A stretch of 12,736 nt of DNA from an uncultured bacterium. Its GTDB lineage: Bacteria > Bacillota > Clostridia > Oscillospirales > Acutalibacteraceae. Location of the stretch: the NCBI GenBank assembly GCA_905215855.1, contig CAJMRT010000050.1, positions 1-12,736 on the forward strand, given 5' to 3'. The notes under the pieces were generated by a model. The model was not told the DNA's origin. It was given only the letters and a program-made list of their open reading frames with translations, and did no database searches. The position numbers and the translations under genes are program-made. The stretch's first letter is position 1. Every line of letters starts with the position of its first letter. This document shows positions 1 to 6,913 of this stretch, one piece after another.

Positions 1-18
1 ATTTTTTATCTATAGGAA

Positions 19-2838
19 TTATAACAGTGGTTTAAGATACTGACCCGTGAACGATTTTTCAACCTTTGCAACCTGTTCGGGAGTGCCTTTGGCAACAATT
101 GTACCGCCGCCGTCACCGCCCTCGGGACCGAGGTCGATAAGATAATCGGCTGTCTTGATAAGGTCAAGATTGTGTTCGATTACAACAACCGTGTTTCCCC
201 CGTCAACAAGCAGTTGAAGAACATCAACAAGTCTGTGTACATCGGCAATGTGCAAGCCCGTTGTCGGCTCGTCAAGAATATAAATTGTCTTGCCCGTACT
301 GCGTTTTGAAAGCTCTGTTGCAAGCTTTACACGCTGAGCCTCACCGCCCGAAAGCGTTGTTGCAGGCTGACCGAGCTTGATGTAACCAAGACCAACCTCG
401 TACAAGGTTTTCAGCTTTCTGTAAATCTTCGGGATATTTGAGAAGAACTCCATTCCCTCTTCAACAGACATTTCAAGAACATCGTTGATTGACTTACCCT
501 TGTACTTTACTTCAAGGGTTTCACGGTTATATCGCTTGCCCTTGCAGACCTCACACGGAACATAGACATCCGACAAAAAGTGCATTTCAATCTTGATAAT
601 ACCGTCGCCCTGACAAGCCTCACATCTGCCGCCCTTTACATTGAATGAAAATCTGCTTGGTGTAAAACCACGCATTTTCGCGTCGGTTGTAGCGGCATAA
701 AGCATTCTGATATCCGTAAACACACCTGTGTATGTTGCGGGATTTGAACGAGGAGTTCTGCCGATTGGACTCTGGTCAATGGCGATTACCTTGTCAAGAT
801 TTTCGATACCCTTGATTTCTTTATGCTTACCGGGGATTGTCTTTGCACGGTTGAGGTCACGGGCGAGTGCTTTGTAGAGAATTTCGTTTACAAGTGAGCT
901 TTTGCCCGAACCCGACACACCTGTTACGCAGACAAATTCACCGAGCGGAATTTTAACATTGATATTTTTAAGGTTATTTTCAGCCGCTCCTCTGACTTCA
1001 AGGAAAAGTCCGTTGCCTTTTCTGCGCTTTTCGGGAACGGGAACTTTGCGTTCGCCCGAAAGATACTTGCCTGTGATTGAATTCGGACATTGCTTAATCT
1101 TTTCAACATCACCCACACAGACAATTTCACCGCCGTGAATACCTGCCCCGGGGCCTACATCCACAATGCAATCTGCGGCATACATAGTGTCCTCATCGTG
1201 TTCAACAACGATAACAGTATTTCCGAGGTCACGAAGTCGCTTTAAGGTTGCAAGAAGTTTTTCATTGTCACGCTGATGAAGTCCGATACTCGGCTCGTCA
1301 AGAATATACAGCACACCCATAAGCGAACTGCCAATTTGCGTTGCAAGGCGGATTCGCTGACTTTCACCGCCGCTGAGTGTTCCCGAGCTTCTTGAAAGAG
1401 TAAGGTAGCCGAGTCCTACGCTCTTGAGAAAGTTAAGTCTTTCGTTAATTTCTTTTATAATTTCAGCACCGATAATCTGCTCTTTTTCTGTAAGCTTGAG
1501 CTGACCTACAAAGTCGAGTGCGTCAATAACCGACATTTTGCAGAAATCGGCAATGTTAAGTCCGCCGACTGTTACCGCAAGGCTTTCGGCTGAAAGTCTG
1601 TCACCGTGACAAAGGTCACACGGAATTTCTGCCATATATGAACGGATTTCGTCCTTTATCCAATTACTGCTTGTGTCACGGTAACGGCGTTCAAGGTTGT
1701 TGATTATACCCTCAAATTTATGCTGATAAGTACCTCCGCCGTAAACCGACTTTTTGTTGATTGTCAGCTCATCATCACCGGTGCCGTAGAGGATTTTGTC
1801 GATAGTTTCCTTCGGGAGATTTTCAAGCGGTTCATCAAGCGAAAAATTGTACTTTTTCGCTAAAGCCTCCATATACATTGCGGCAATTGTACTGCCTTCC
1901 ATTGCCCAACCGCTGCCCTTGATACCGCCGTCACGAATACTCTTTGACATATCTGGAATCATTTTGTTCTCGTCAATTTTGAGGAACACGCCGAGTCCTG
2001 TACATTTTGGACACGCACCGAAAGGATTGTTGAACGAAAACATTCTCGGCGAAAGGTCGTCAATGCTAACACCGTGTTCGGGGCAGGCATATTTTTGTGA
2101 AAAAGTCACATCCTCATCGCCGTTGAAGTTCACCGTAACAAGACCGCCGCCAAGCTTTGAAGCGGTTTCAATGCTGTCGGAAAGTCTTGAAACGATTTCA
2201 GGCTTAATTACAAGACGGTCAACAATGATTTCAATATTATGTTTTTTATTTTTCTCTATCGGAATTTTCTCTGACAAATCGTAAATCATTCCGTCAACTC
2301 TTGCACGAACATAGCCCGACTTTCTTGCACTGTCAAGAACCTTTGCGTGTTCGCCTTTTCTGCCCCTTACAACAGGTGCCATAACCTGAATTTTAGTACC
2401 TGTTTCATAGGTCATAATCTTGTCAACAATTTGGTCAACTGTCTGCTGACGGATTTCTCTTCCGCAGACTGTACAGTGAGGAACACCGATTCTTGCGTAC
2501 AAAAGACGGAGATAATCGTAAATTTCCGTAACCGTGCCGACTGTTGAACGGGGATTTTTTGAAGTTGTTTTCTGATCAATTGATATCGCAGGCGAAAGTC
2601 CCTCAATGCTTTCAACATTCGGCTTATCCATTTGACCGAGAAACATTCTTGCATATGAAGAAAGACTTTCAACATATCTTCTCTGTCCCTCGGCATAGAT
2701 TGTGTCGAATGCAAGTGAGCTTTCGCCCGAACCCGAAAGTCCTGTAATTACAACAAGTTTGTTTCGGGGAATTTCAACATTTACATTTTTGAGGTTATGC
2801 TCTTTTGCACCCCTCACTATAATTTTATCCTGTGCCAT
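19..2838 (-). CDS. uvrA: Excinuclease ABC subunit A (UvrA), with substituted first Walker A lysine
   Basis: UvrA is the damage-sensing ATPase of nucleotide excision repair; as a dimer it scans DNA and loads UvrB. The 939-residue product has the normal family length and both ABC halves. The first half has a Walker A loop at residues 33-40, an LSGGESQR signature at 488-495 and Walker B ending in Asp514-Glu515. The second half has Walker A with Lys646, LSGGEAQR at 829-836 and Asp856-Glu857. Paired CxxC zinc modules are visible, including the C-terminal one (CEAC...CEVC). The first insertion-type module reads CPEH then CPKC, so one ligand is His rather than Cys. Oddly, the first Walker A reads GLSGSGESS: Glu39 replaces the near-invariant Lys (K37 in E. 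coli). The ATG has AAAGGG 8 nt upstream. uvrB is not adjacent. Identity is certain; full activity of this allele is doubtful if the base is correct. Confidence 0.98.
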   Translation of the reverse strand: MAQDKIIVRGAKEHNLKNVNVEIPRNKLVVITGLSGSGESSLAFDTIYAEGQRRYVESLSSYARMFLGQMDKPNVESIEGLSPAISIDQKTTSKNPRSTVGTVTEIYDYLRLLYARIGVPHCTVCGREIRQQTVDQIVDKIMTYETGTKIQVMAPVVRGRKGEHAKVLDSARKSGYVRARVDGMIYDLSEKIPIEKNKKHNIEIIVDRLVIKPEIVSRLSDSIETASKLGGGLVTVNFNGDEDVTFSQKYACPEHGVSIDDLSPRMFSFNNPFGACPKCTGLGVFLKIDENKMIPDMSKSIRDGGIKGSGWAMEGSTIAAMYMEALAKKYNFSLDEPLENLPKETIDKILYGTGDDELTINKKSVYGGGTYQHKFEGIINNLERRYRDTSSNWIKDEIRSYMAEIPCDLCHGDRLSAESLAVTVGGLNIADFCKMSVIDALDFVGQLKLTEKEQIIGAEIIKEINERLNFLKSVGLGYLTLSRSSGTLSGGESQRIRLATQIGSSLMGVLYILDEPSIGLHQRDNEKLLATLKRLRDLGNTVIVVEHDEDTMYAADCIVDVGPGAGIHGGEIVCVGDVEKIKQCPNSITGKYLSGERKVPVPEKRRKGNGLFLEVRGAAENNLKNINVKIPLGEFVCVTGVSGSGKSSLVNEILYKALARDLNRAKTIPGKHKEIKGIENLDKVIAIDQSPIGRTPRSNPATYTGVFTDIRMLYAATTDAKMRGFTPSRFSFNVKGGRCEACQGDGIIKIEMHFLSDVYVPCEVCKGKRYNRETLEVKYKGKSINDVLEMSVEEGMEFFSNIPKIYRKLKTLYEVGLGYIKLGQPATTLSGGEAQRVKLATELSKRSTGKTIYILDEPTTGLHIADVHRLVDVLQLLVDGGNTVVVIEHNLDLIKTADYLIDLGPEGGDGGGTIVAKGTPEQVAKVEKSFTGQYLKPLL
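2722..2724 (-). other. Walker A Lys-to-Glu codon in UvrA site I
   Basis: The coding-strand codon is GAA (Glu39) where UvrA proteins carry AAA or AAG (Lys). One base, the C at 2724 on the plus strand, accounts for the change. The paralogous loop in the second half of the same gene (plus-strand 891-915) matches 2712-2736 at all but this one position and encodes Lys. The lysine normally contacts the ATP phosphates, so hydrolysis at this site should be impaired. Confidence 0.9.
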
Positions 2839-2846
2839 TTCATCTA

Positions 2847-2852
2847 CCCTTT
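2847..2852 (-). promoter_or_regulatory. Ribosome binding site of uvrA
   Basis: The coding strand reads AAAGGG, 8 nt before the uvrA ATG. This supports the chosen start, which also gives the canonical UvrA N-terminus. Confidence 0.7.
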
Positions 2853-2854
2853 AC

Positions 2855-2873
2855 TGTGTCAAACACTGACACA
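2855..2873. repeat. Small palindrome in the uvrA leader
   Basis: TGTGTCA and TGACACA form a perfect 7-bp inverted repeat with a 5-nt centre, 16 nt upstream of the uvrA start codon and just before its ribosome binding site. It could be an operator or a small leader hairpin. It does not match the Bacillus-type LexA box (CGAAC-N4-GTTCG). Function unknown. Confidence 0.4.
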
Positions 2874-2912
2874 ACTTCGTACATTCGTTTAAATTTTCAT
2901 TACATATACACG

Positions 2913-2939
2913 CATAGCCTCTCATCACGAGAGGCTATG
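2913..2939. terminator. Perfect 11-bp hairpin between ftsH and uvrA
   Basis: CATAGCCTCTC and GAGAGGCTATG pair perfectly around a 5-nt loop, 11 nt after the ftsH stop. In the ftsH direction the stem is preceded by A-rich sequence but followed by CGTGTATATG, which is not a U-tract. On the plus strand the stem is followed by TTTATTTGATATT. It may therefore act as a weak or two-sided terminator, a 3' end stabiliser, or a terminator of antisense transcription. The stem is clear; the role is inferred. Confidence 0.5.
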
Positions 2940-2950
2940 TTTATTTGATA

Positions 2951-4966
2951 TTAACCTTCTGTGGACTCGTCAACCTTTGTTTCGGCTGAGGGTTCTTTGT
3001 CGGCAGTTTCCTGCTCAACTTCTTCAGGTTCTTTATATGTGCCGTTCATCACAGCGGTAAAGTCCTCGCTGCCCATCTTTTCGTGCTTGATAAGATACTT
3101 GGCAATATCGTGGAGCTTATCCATATTTTCGCTGAGTATCTTGGTAGCGTCGCCATATGCCTTGTTGATCATATCAAGAACAAGCTGGTCGATTTTAGCT
3201 GCGGTAGCCTCGGAATAATCCTGAGTTCTGCTGCCCATATCTCTGCCGAGGAATACGGAATTGTTGTCTGTGCCGTAGCATACACAACCGAGTTCCTTAG
3301 TCATACCGTACTTTGTAACCATTGCACGGGCTGTCTTTGTAGCCTTTTCAATATCGTTTGAAGCACCTGTTGAGATGTCATCCATAATAAGCTCTTCGGC
3401 AACTCGACCGCCAAGACTTACAACGATATCCTCATACATACCTCTGCGTGAGTTGTATGACTTGTCCTCACTCGGGAGCGGCATTGTGTAACCGCCTGCC
3501 ATACCTGTCGGAATAATTGAAATCTCGTGAACAGGGTCCTGAGTTTCAAGCTTATCAAAGAGAATTGCGTGACCTGCCTCATGGTAGGCTGTGAGTTTCT
3601 TCTCTTTTTCACTCATTACTTTGGTCTTTTTCTCGGCACCGACAACAACCTTAACTGTTGCCTCCTTGATTTCGTCCATAGTAATGGCTTTCTTATCTTT
3701 TCTTGCGGCAAGAAGTGCTGCCTCGTTAAGAAGATTTTCAAGGTCTGCACCTGTAAAGCCTGCTGTTGTTTTAGCAATAGTCTTGAGGTTTACATCCGGA
3801 GCAAGAGGTTTCTTTCTTGCGTGTACTTTGAGGATAGCCTCACGGCCGTTTACATCAGGATAGCTTACAACAACCTGACGGTCAAATCTGCCCGGACGCA
3901 TAAGAGCCGGGTCGAGAACATCGGGTCTGTTAGTTGCGGCAATAAGGATTACACCCTCGTTAGCACCGAAGCCGTCCATTTCAACGAGTAACTGGTTAAG
4001 AGTCTGCTCACGCTCATCGTTACCACCGCCAAGGCCTGCACCTCTCTGGCGACCTACGGCATCAATTTCATCAATGAAGATGATACAAGGTGAGTTCTTC
4101 TTTGCCTGATCAAAGAGGTCACGAACACGGGATGCACCGACACCGACAAACATCTCAACAAAGTCTGAACCTGAAATTGAGAAGAACGGAACGCCGGCTT
4201 CACCTGCAACGGCTCTTGCAAGCAATGTTTTACCTGTACCTGGAGGGCCTACAAGGAGAACGCCCTTTGGTATTCTTGCGCCGAGTTTGTTATACTTTTC
4301 AGGAGCTTTGAGGAATTCAACAACCTCTGCAAGCTCTTCTTTTTCTTCATCGGCACCTGCAACATCGTCAAATGTTGTCTTGCGTTTTTCATCATTTGTA
4401 TTCTTAATCTTGGCTTTGCCAAAGCTCATTTCTTTGCCGCCAAGACCGCCGCCGCCGAGTTTCTTCATAATGAATACCCATGCAACGATAAGGATAAGCG
4501 TTGTAATGATTATCGGAAGAATTTCGATAAGGAACGAATTATCCGTTGCACGAGTAAGGTTGTATGAAATCTCATCGTTTGACGCAGGATGATAGTAAGG
4601 CTTAATGTCATCAAGGAAGCGCTGAATATCGGCAAGCTGTCCTCTTACAACAACCTTTGACTTCTTACTGTGAGAATCGGTTTTCTTCGGTTCTGTTGTG
4701 CTTTGAGTAGCAGTAGTTGCGGAATCCTTGTCGGAATCAGATGATTTGATAGGACTTAAGCCCTCTTTAAGGGTAATGTCAATCGCACCTGTACCGTAAT
4801 CAATATCAAAGCTGTCAACCATATCCTGAACAAAGTACTGTTCAAGTTCCGAGGTTTTCGGTGAGCTCGATTTATTTGAGCTTAGCACAGCCGCCGTTAT
4901 AATAATCATCAGAATCGGAATTCCGAGATAAAGCAGCAGATTGCGCACTTTCTTTTTATTGTCCAA
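2951..4966 (-). CDS. ftsH: ATP-dependent zinc metalloprotease FtsH
   Basis: FtsH is a membrane-anchored hexameric AAA+ protease that degrades misfolded membrane proteins and short-lived regulators. Positions below count from the upstream in-frame GTG at 4975. There are two membrane helices (about 13-31 and 148-170) flanking an extracytoplasmic segment. The AAA module has Walker A GPPGTGKT at 243-250, Walker B FIDEID at 300-305 and the second region of homology with arginines 360 and 363. The zinc site is HEAGH at 465-469 with Asp541 as likely third ligand. I place the start at TTG 4964-4966, giving 671 residues: AGAGGAG lies 8 nt before it, whereas that sequence abuts the GTG with no spacing. 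The extracytoplasmic part holds a Ser/Thr/Lys-rich stretch (about 74-108) that looks like a disordered linker. ftsH follows hpt, as in many Firmicutes. Confidence 0.97.
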   Translation of the reverse strand: MDNKKKVRNLLLYLGIPILMIIITAAVLSSNKSSSPKTSELEQYFVQDMVDSFDIDYGTGAIDITLKEGLSPIKSSDSDKDSATTATQSTTEPKKTDSHSKKSKVVVRGQLADIQRFLDDIKPYYHPASNDEISYNLTRATDNSFLIEILPIIITTLILIVAWVFIMKKLGGGGLGGKEMSFGKAKIKNTNDEKRKTTFDDVAGADEEKEELAEVVEFLKAPEKYNKLGARIPKGVLLVGPPGTGKTLLARAVAGEAGVPFFSISGSDFVEMFVGVGASRVRDLFDQAKKNSPCIIFIDEIDAVGRQRGAGLGGGNDEREQTLNQLLVEMDGFGANEGVILIAATNRPDVLDPALMRPGRFDRQVVVSYPDVNGREAILKVHARKKPLAPDVNLKTIAKTTAGFTGADLENLLNEAALLAARKDKKAITMDEIKEATVKVVVGAEKKTKVMSEKEKKLTAYHEAGHAILFDKLETQDPVHEISIIPTGMAGGYTMPLPSEDKSYNSRRGMYEDIVVSLGGRVAEELIMDDISTGASNDIEKATKTARAMVTKYGMTKELGCVCYGTDNNSVFLGRDMGSRTQDYSEATAAKIDQLVLDMINKAYGDATKILSENMDKLHDIAKYLIKHEKMGSEDFTAVMNGTYKEPEEVEQETADKEPSAETKVDESTEG

Positions 4967-4974
4967 TGCTGTCA

Positions 4975-4981
4975 CTCCTCT
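4975..4981 (-). promoter_or_regulatory. Ribosome binding site deciding the ftsH start
   Basis: AGAGGAG on the coding strand ends 8 nt before the TTG at 4966. Its last base is the first base of the GTG at 4975, so it cannot serve that codon at normal spacing. This favours the TTG start, three codons inside the longest frame. Confidence 0.7.
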
Positions 4982-5021
4982 TTATATTATTGTTTTTCCA
5001 AGGTAGAAATATGTAATGCCA

Positions 5022-5044
5022 CGAAAATTTGCGGCTTATTTTCG
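5022..5044. repeat. AT-rich inverted repeat between hpt and ftsH
   Basis: CGAAAAT and ATTTTCG form a 7-bp inverted repeat with a 9-nt loop, just after the hpt stop codon. No U-tract follows it in the gene direction. The stem is weak, so it could be chance, a 3' end structure of the upstream message, or part of an ftsH leader. Confidence 0.25.
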
Positions 5045-5051
5045 CACTAAA

Positions 5052-5588
5052 TTACGAATAAACAGAGGGTTTTAATACACCTACATAAGGAAGATTTCTG
5101 TACTTTTCGTCGTAGTCAAGACCGTAGCCAACGATAAATTCGTCAGGAATTACCGCACCTGCATAGTCAACATGAATGTCGGCAACTCTTCTGTCGGGCT
5201 TATTGAAAAGTGTACAGAGCTTTACTGATTTTGCCTTCTTGGCTTTAAGATATTTTGTGATAAAGTCAAGAGTATTGCCTGAGTCGATAATGTCCTCAAC
5301 AATGAGAATATCCTTGCCCTCAACAGACTGGGAAATATCCTTCTGAATATTAACTCTGCCTGAGCTTACAGTACCGCTGCCGTAGCTTGACGCAACGATA
5401 AAGTCGATTGAAAAGTCAAGATTAACCTTTCTCATAAGGTCAACCATAAAGGCAACGCTGCCTTTGAGCAAACCAACCATTATAAAATCTTTGTCATTAT
5501 AATCTTTTTCAATCTGTTTTGCAATAGTGTTCACAATATTTTCAATATCTTTTTCCGAATACAGAATTTTTTCAATATCCTTATGCAT
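5052..5588 (-). CDS. hpt: Hypoxanthine/guanine phosphoribosyltransferase
   Basis: This cytosolic type I phosphoribosyltransferase transfers ribose-5-phosphate from PRPP to hypoxanthine or guanine, making IMP or GMP in purine salvage. The 178-residue length is normal. The pyrophosphate-loop motif LLKGS is at residues 40-44, the PRPP-binding motif EDIIDSGNTL at 98-107, and the C-terminal purine/Mg segment FIVGYGLDYDEKYRNLP at 151-167. The ATG lies 2 nt beyond the tilS stop. Its ribosome binding site, AGAGGG with 6-nt spacing, sits in the last tilS codons, so the two are probably translationally coupled. The tilS-hpt-ftsH order is a conserved Firmicute arrangement and supports the call over a xanthine- or adenine-specific enzyme. 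Confidence 0.96.
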   Translation of the reverse strand: MHKDIEKILYSEKDIENIVNTIAKQIEKDYNDKDFIMVGLLKGSVAFMVDLMRKVNLDFSIDFIVASSYGSGTVSSGRVNIQKDISQSVEGKDILIVEDIIDSGNTLDFITKYLKAKKAKSVKLCTLFNKPDRRVADIHVDYAGAVIPDEFIVGYGLDYDEKYRNLPYVGVLKPSVYS

Positions 5589-5590
5589 AA

Positions 5591-6913
5591 TTAACCCTCT
5601 TTGTTTATTATCATCAATAGATTTTCGGTGGCATCTGCCTTTCCCTGCAATGAAACACCAAGATTTTCACACCATAAAACGGTGTCGGATACCGCAAGAA
5701 GCAACAGCCTGTCCCTTATTTCCGAGGGGATTTTCTGTTCGTTAAAAACCTTGCGGAGCGGTTTTGTGACCATGCGGTCGGGATATGTAAACCTGTCGCC
5801 TGCTCTGCGTGTGCGAAAAACAGCATTTTCGCCAAGCCACTTTTCGGCAACAAGGTTGTTTTGATTTGTTGATTTTTCGGTAATTTTACTAACCGTGTAT
5901 GTTTTTCCATCATAAGAAAAGGTCATATTATTCTTTAACGGAATTTCTTTGAAATCAGCCGAATTATCCGAACATACAAAACGGAGAATTCCCTGTTTTG
6001 AAACGGCTGTGCATTGTTTTGACAATTCAACACTTCCGCCGTTTTCGATTATTTCACATAAAAGCAAAACTGTTTTTCTTTCGGGGCAACTGCTGTAATT
6101 ATTATTCTTTAAAAGAATAAACAGTATTTCTTTCAAAACTGCTTTGTCAAGTTTTAACAGCTTTTTGCAGTCATAGCCGAAATCACATTTGCAGTCATTC
6201 AAGGCATTTTCGGAACATTTTTTAATGAAATCAGCCGATTCTCTTGCACTTTCACTCAACCCGAGAGCCGTCCGTTCAAAAGACGGATTCAGCTTTTTAA
6301 GGCACGGCATAATGTTGTGCCTAATGTAATTTCGTGTGTAACCATCGGCAAGATTCGTGCTGTCGGTAACATATTCAAGGTTGTTTGCTTTGCAGTAGCT
6401 TTCAATGTCACCTCTCAAAAGTTCAATCAGAGGTCTGATTATGTTCCCCCGTTTTGGAGGAATTGCCGACAAGCCTGCCACCGATGTGCCTCTTGCAATG
6501 TTAAATATCAGCGTTTCGGCATTGTCGGATGCCGTGTGAGCAGTTGCAACCTTTGCACCGAGTTTTTGCGAAAGCTCTTCAAAGAAAGCATAGCGGACAT
6601 TTCTTCCGCAAAGCTCTTCGCTGATTTTCTGCTGTTTTGCAAGTGTGGGAACATCAACGCTTTTTACAAAAAGTTCTGTGTTAAATTTCTTACAAAGAAT
6701 TTTACAGAAATTCTCATCACGCTTCGCCTCTTCACCGCGGATATTGTGGTTAATATGAGCGGCATAGACCGAAAGATTGTATTTTTCTTTTAGAGAAACT
6801 AAAATGCTCAGTAGAGCCGTGGAATCAGCTCCGCCCGAAAGTGCAACGATTACGCTGTCACCTTTTTCAAGCAAACCGTATTTTTCAACGGTTGCTGTAA
6901 CACGGTTAAGCAT
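5591..6913 (-). CDS. tilS: tRNA(Ile)-lysidine synthetase TilS
   Basis: TilS uses ATP and lysine to convert C34 of the CAU-anticodon tRNA(Ile) to lysidine, switching both decoding and charging from Met to Ile; it is essential in most bacteria. The 440-residue product has the N-type PP-loop motif SGGADS at residues 26-31, followed by the family segments HINHNIRGEEAKRDE, AHTASDNAET and RNYIRHN. A C-terminal TilS substrate-binding region follows, with FRTRRAGDR and PLRKVFNEQKIP. The ATG lies inside the end of dnaB (8-nt overlap in a different frame) and has no good AGGAGG in front, so translation probably depends on ribosomes finishing dnaB. hpt follows 2 nt downstream. Sequence outside the catalytic domain is divergent, as usual for this family. 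Confidence 0.96.
   Translation of the reverse strand: MLNRVTATVEKYGLLEKGDSVIVALSGGADSTALLSILVSLKEKYNLSVYAAHINHNIRGEEAKRDENFCKILCKKFNTELFVKSVDVPTLAKQQKISEELCGRNVRYAFFEELSQKLGAKVATAHTASDNAETLIFNIARGTSVAGLSAIPPKRGNIIRPLIELLRGDIESYCKANNLEYVTDSTNLADGYTRNYIRHNIMPCLKKLNPSFERTALGLSESARESADFIKKCSENALNDCKCDFGYDCKKLLKLDKAVLKEILFILLKNNNYSSCPERKTVLLLCEIIENGGSVELSKQCTAVSKQGILRFVCSDNSADFKEIPLKNNMTFSYDGKTYTVSKITEKSTNQNNLVAEKWLGENAVFRTRRAGDRFTYPDRMVTKPLRKVFNEQKIPSEIRDRLLLLAVSDTVLWCENLGVSLQGKADATENLLMIINKEG
5595..5600 (-). promoter_or_regulatory. Ribosome binding site of hpt inside the tilS end
   Basis: AGAGGG on the coding strand overlaps the last sense codons of tilS and sits 6 nt before the hpt ATG. Terminating tilS ribosomes would land on it, which suggests coupled translation. 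Confidence 0.65.

Noticed and set aside
1796..2284. Plus-strand open frame of 162 codons opposite uvrA
   Set aside because: It lies wholly antisense to a conserved UvrA region; the translation has no recognisable domain and is explained by codon bias of the real gene.
891..2736. Repeated 25-base near-identical segments at 891-915 and 2712-2736
   Set aside because: Not a mobile or recombination repeat: they encode the two paralogous Walker A loops of UvrA. Used only as evidence for the Lys-to-Glu change.
2874..2895. Possible LexA box upstream of uvrA (the ACGAATGTACGAAGTT region)
   Set aside because: The half-sites form a direct rather than inverted arrangement and do not fit CGAAC-N4-GTTCG.
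3527..3991. Plus-strand open frame of 154 codons opposite ftsH
   Set aside because: Antisense to the AAA/protease region; Cys-rich odd composition and no family resemblance.
4981..5020. Possible sigma-A promoter before ftsH (TAATAT as -10)
   Set aside because: No acceptable -35 lies about 17 nt upstream, and transcription would begin at the ribosome binding site.
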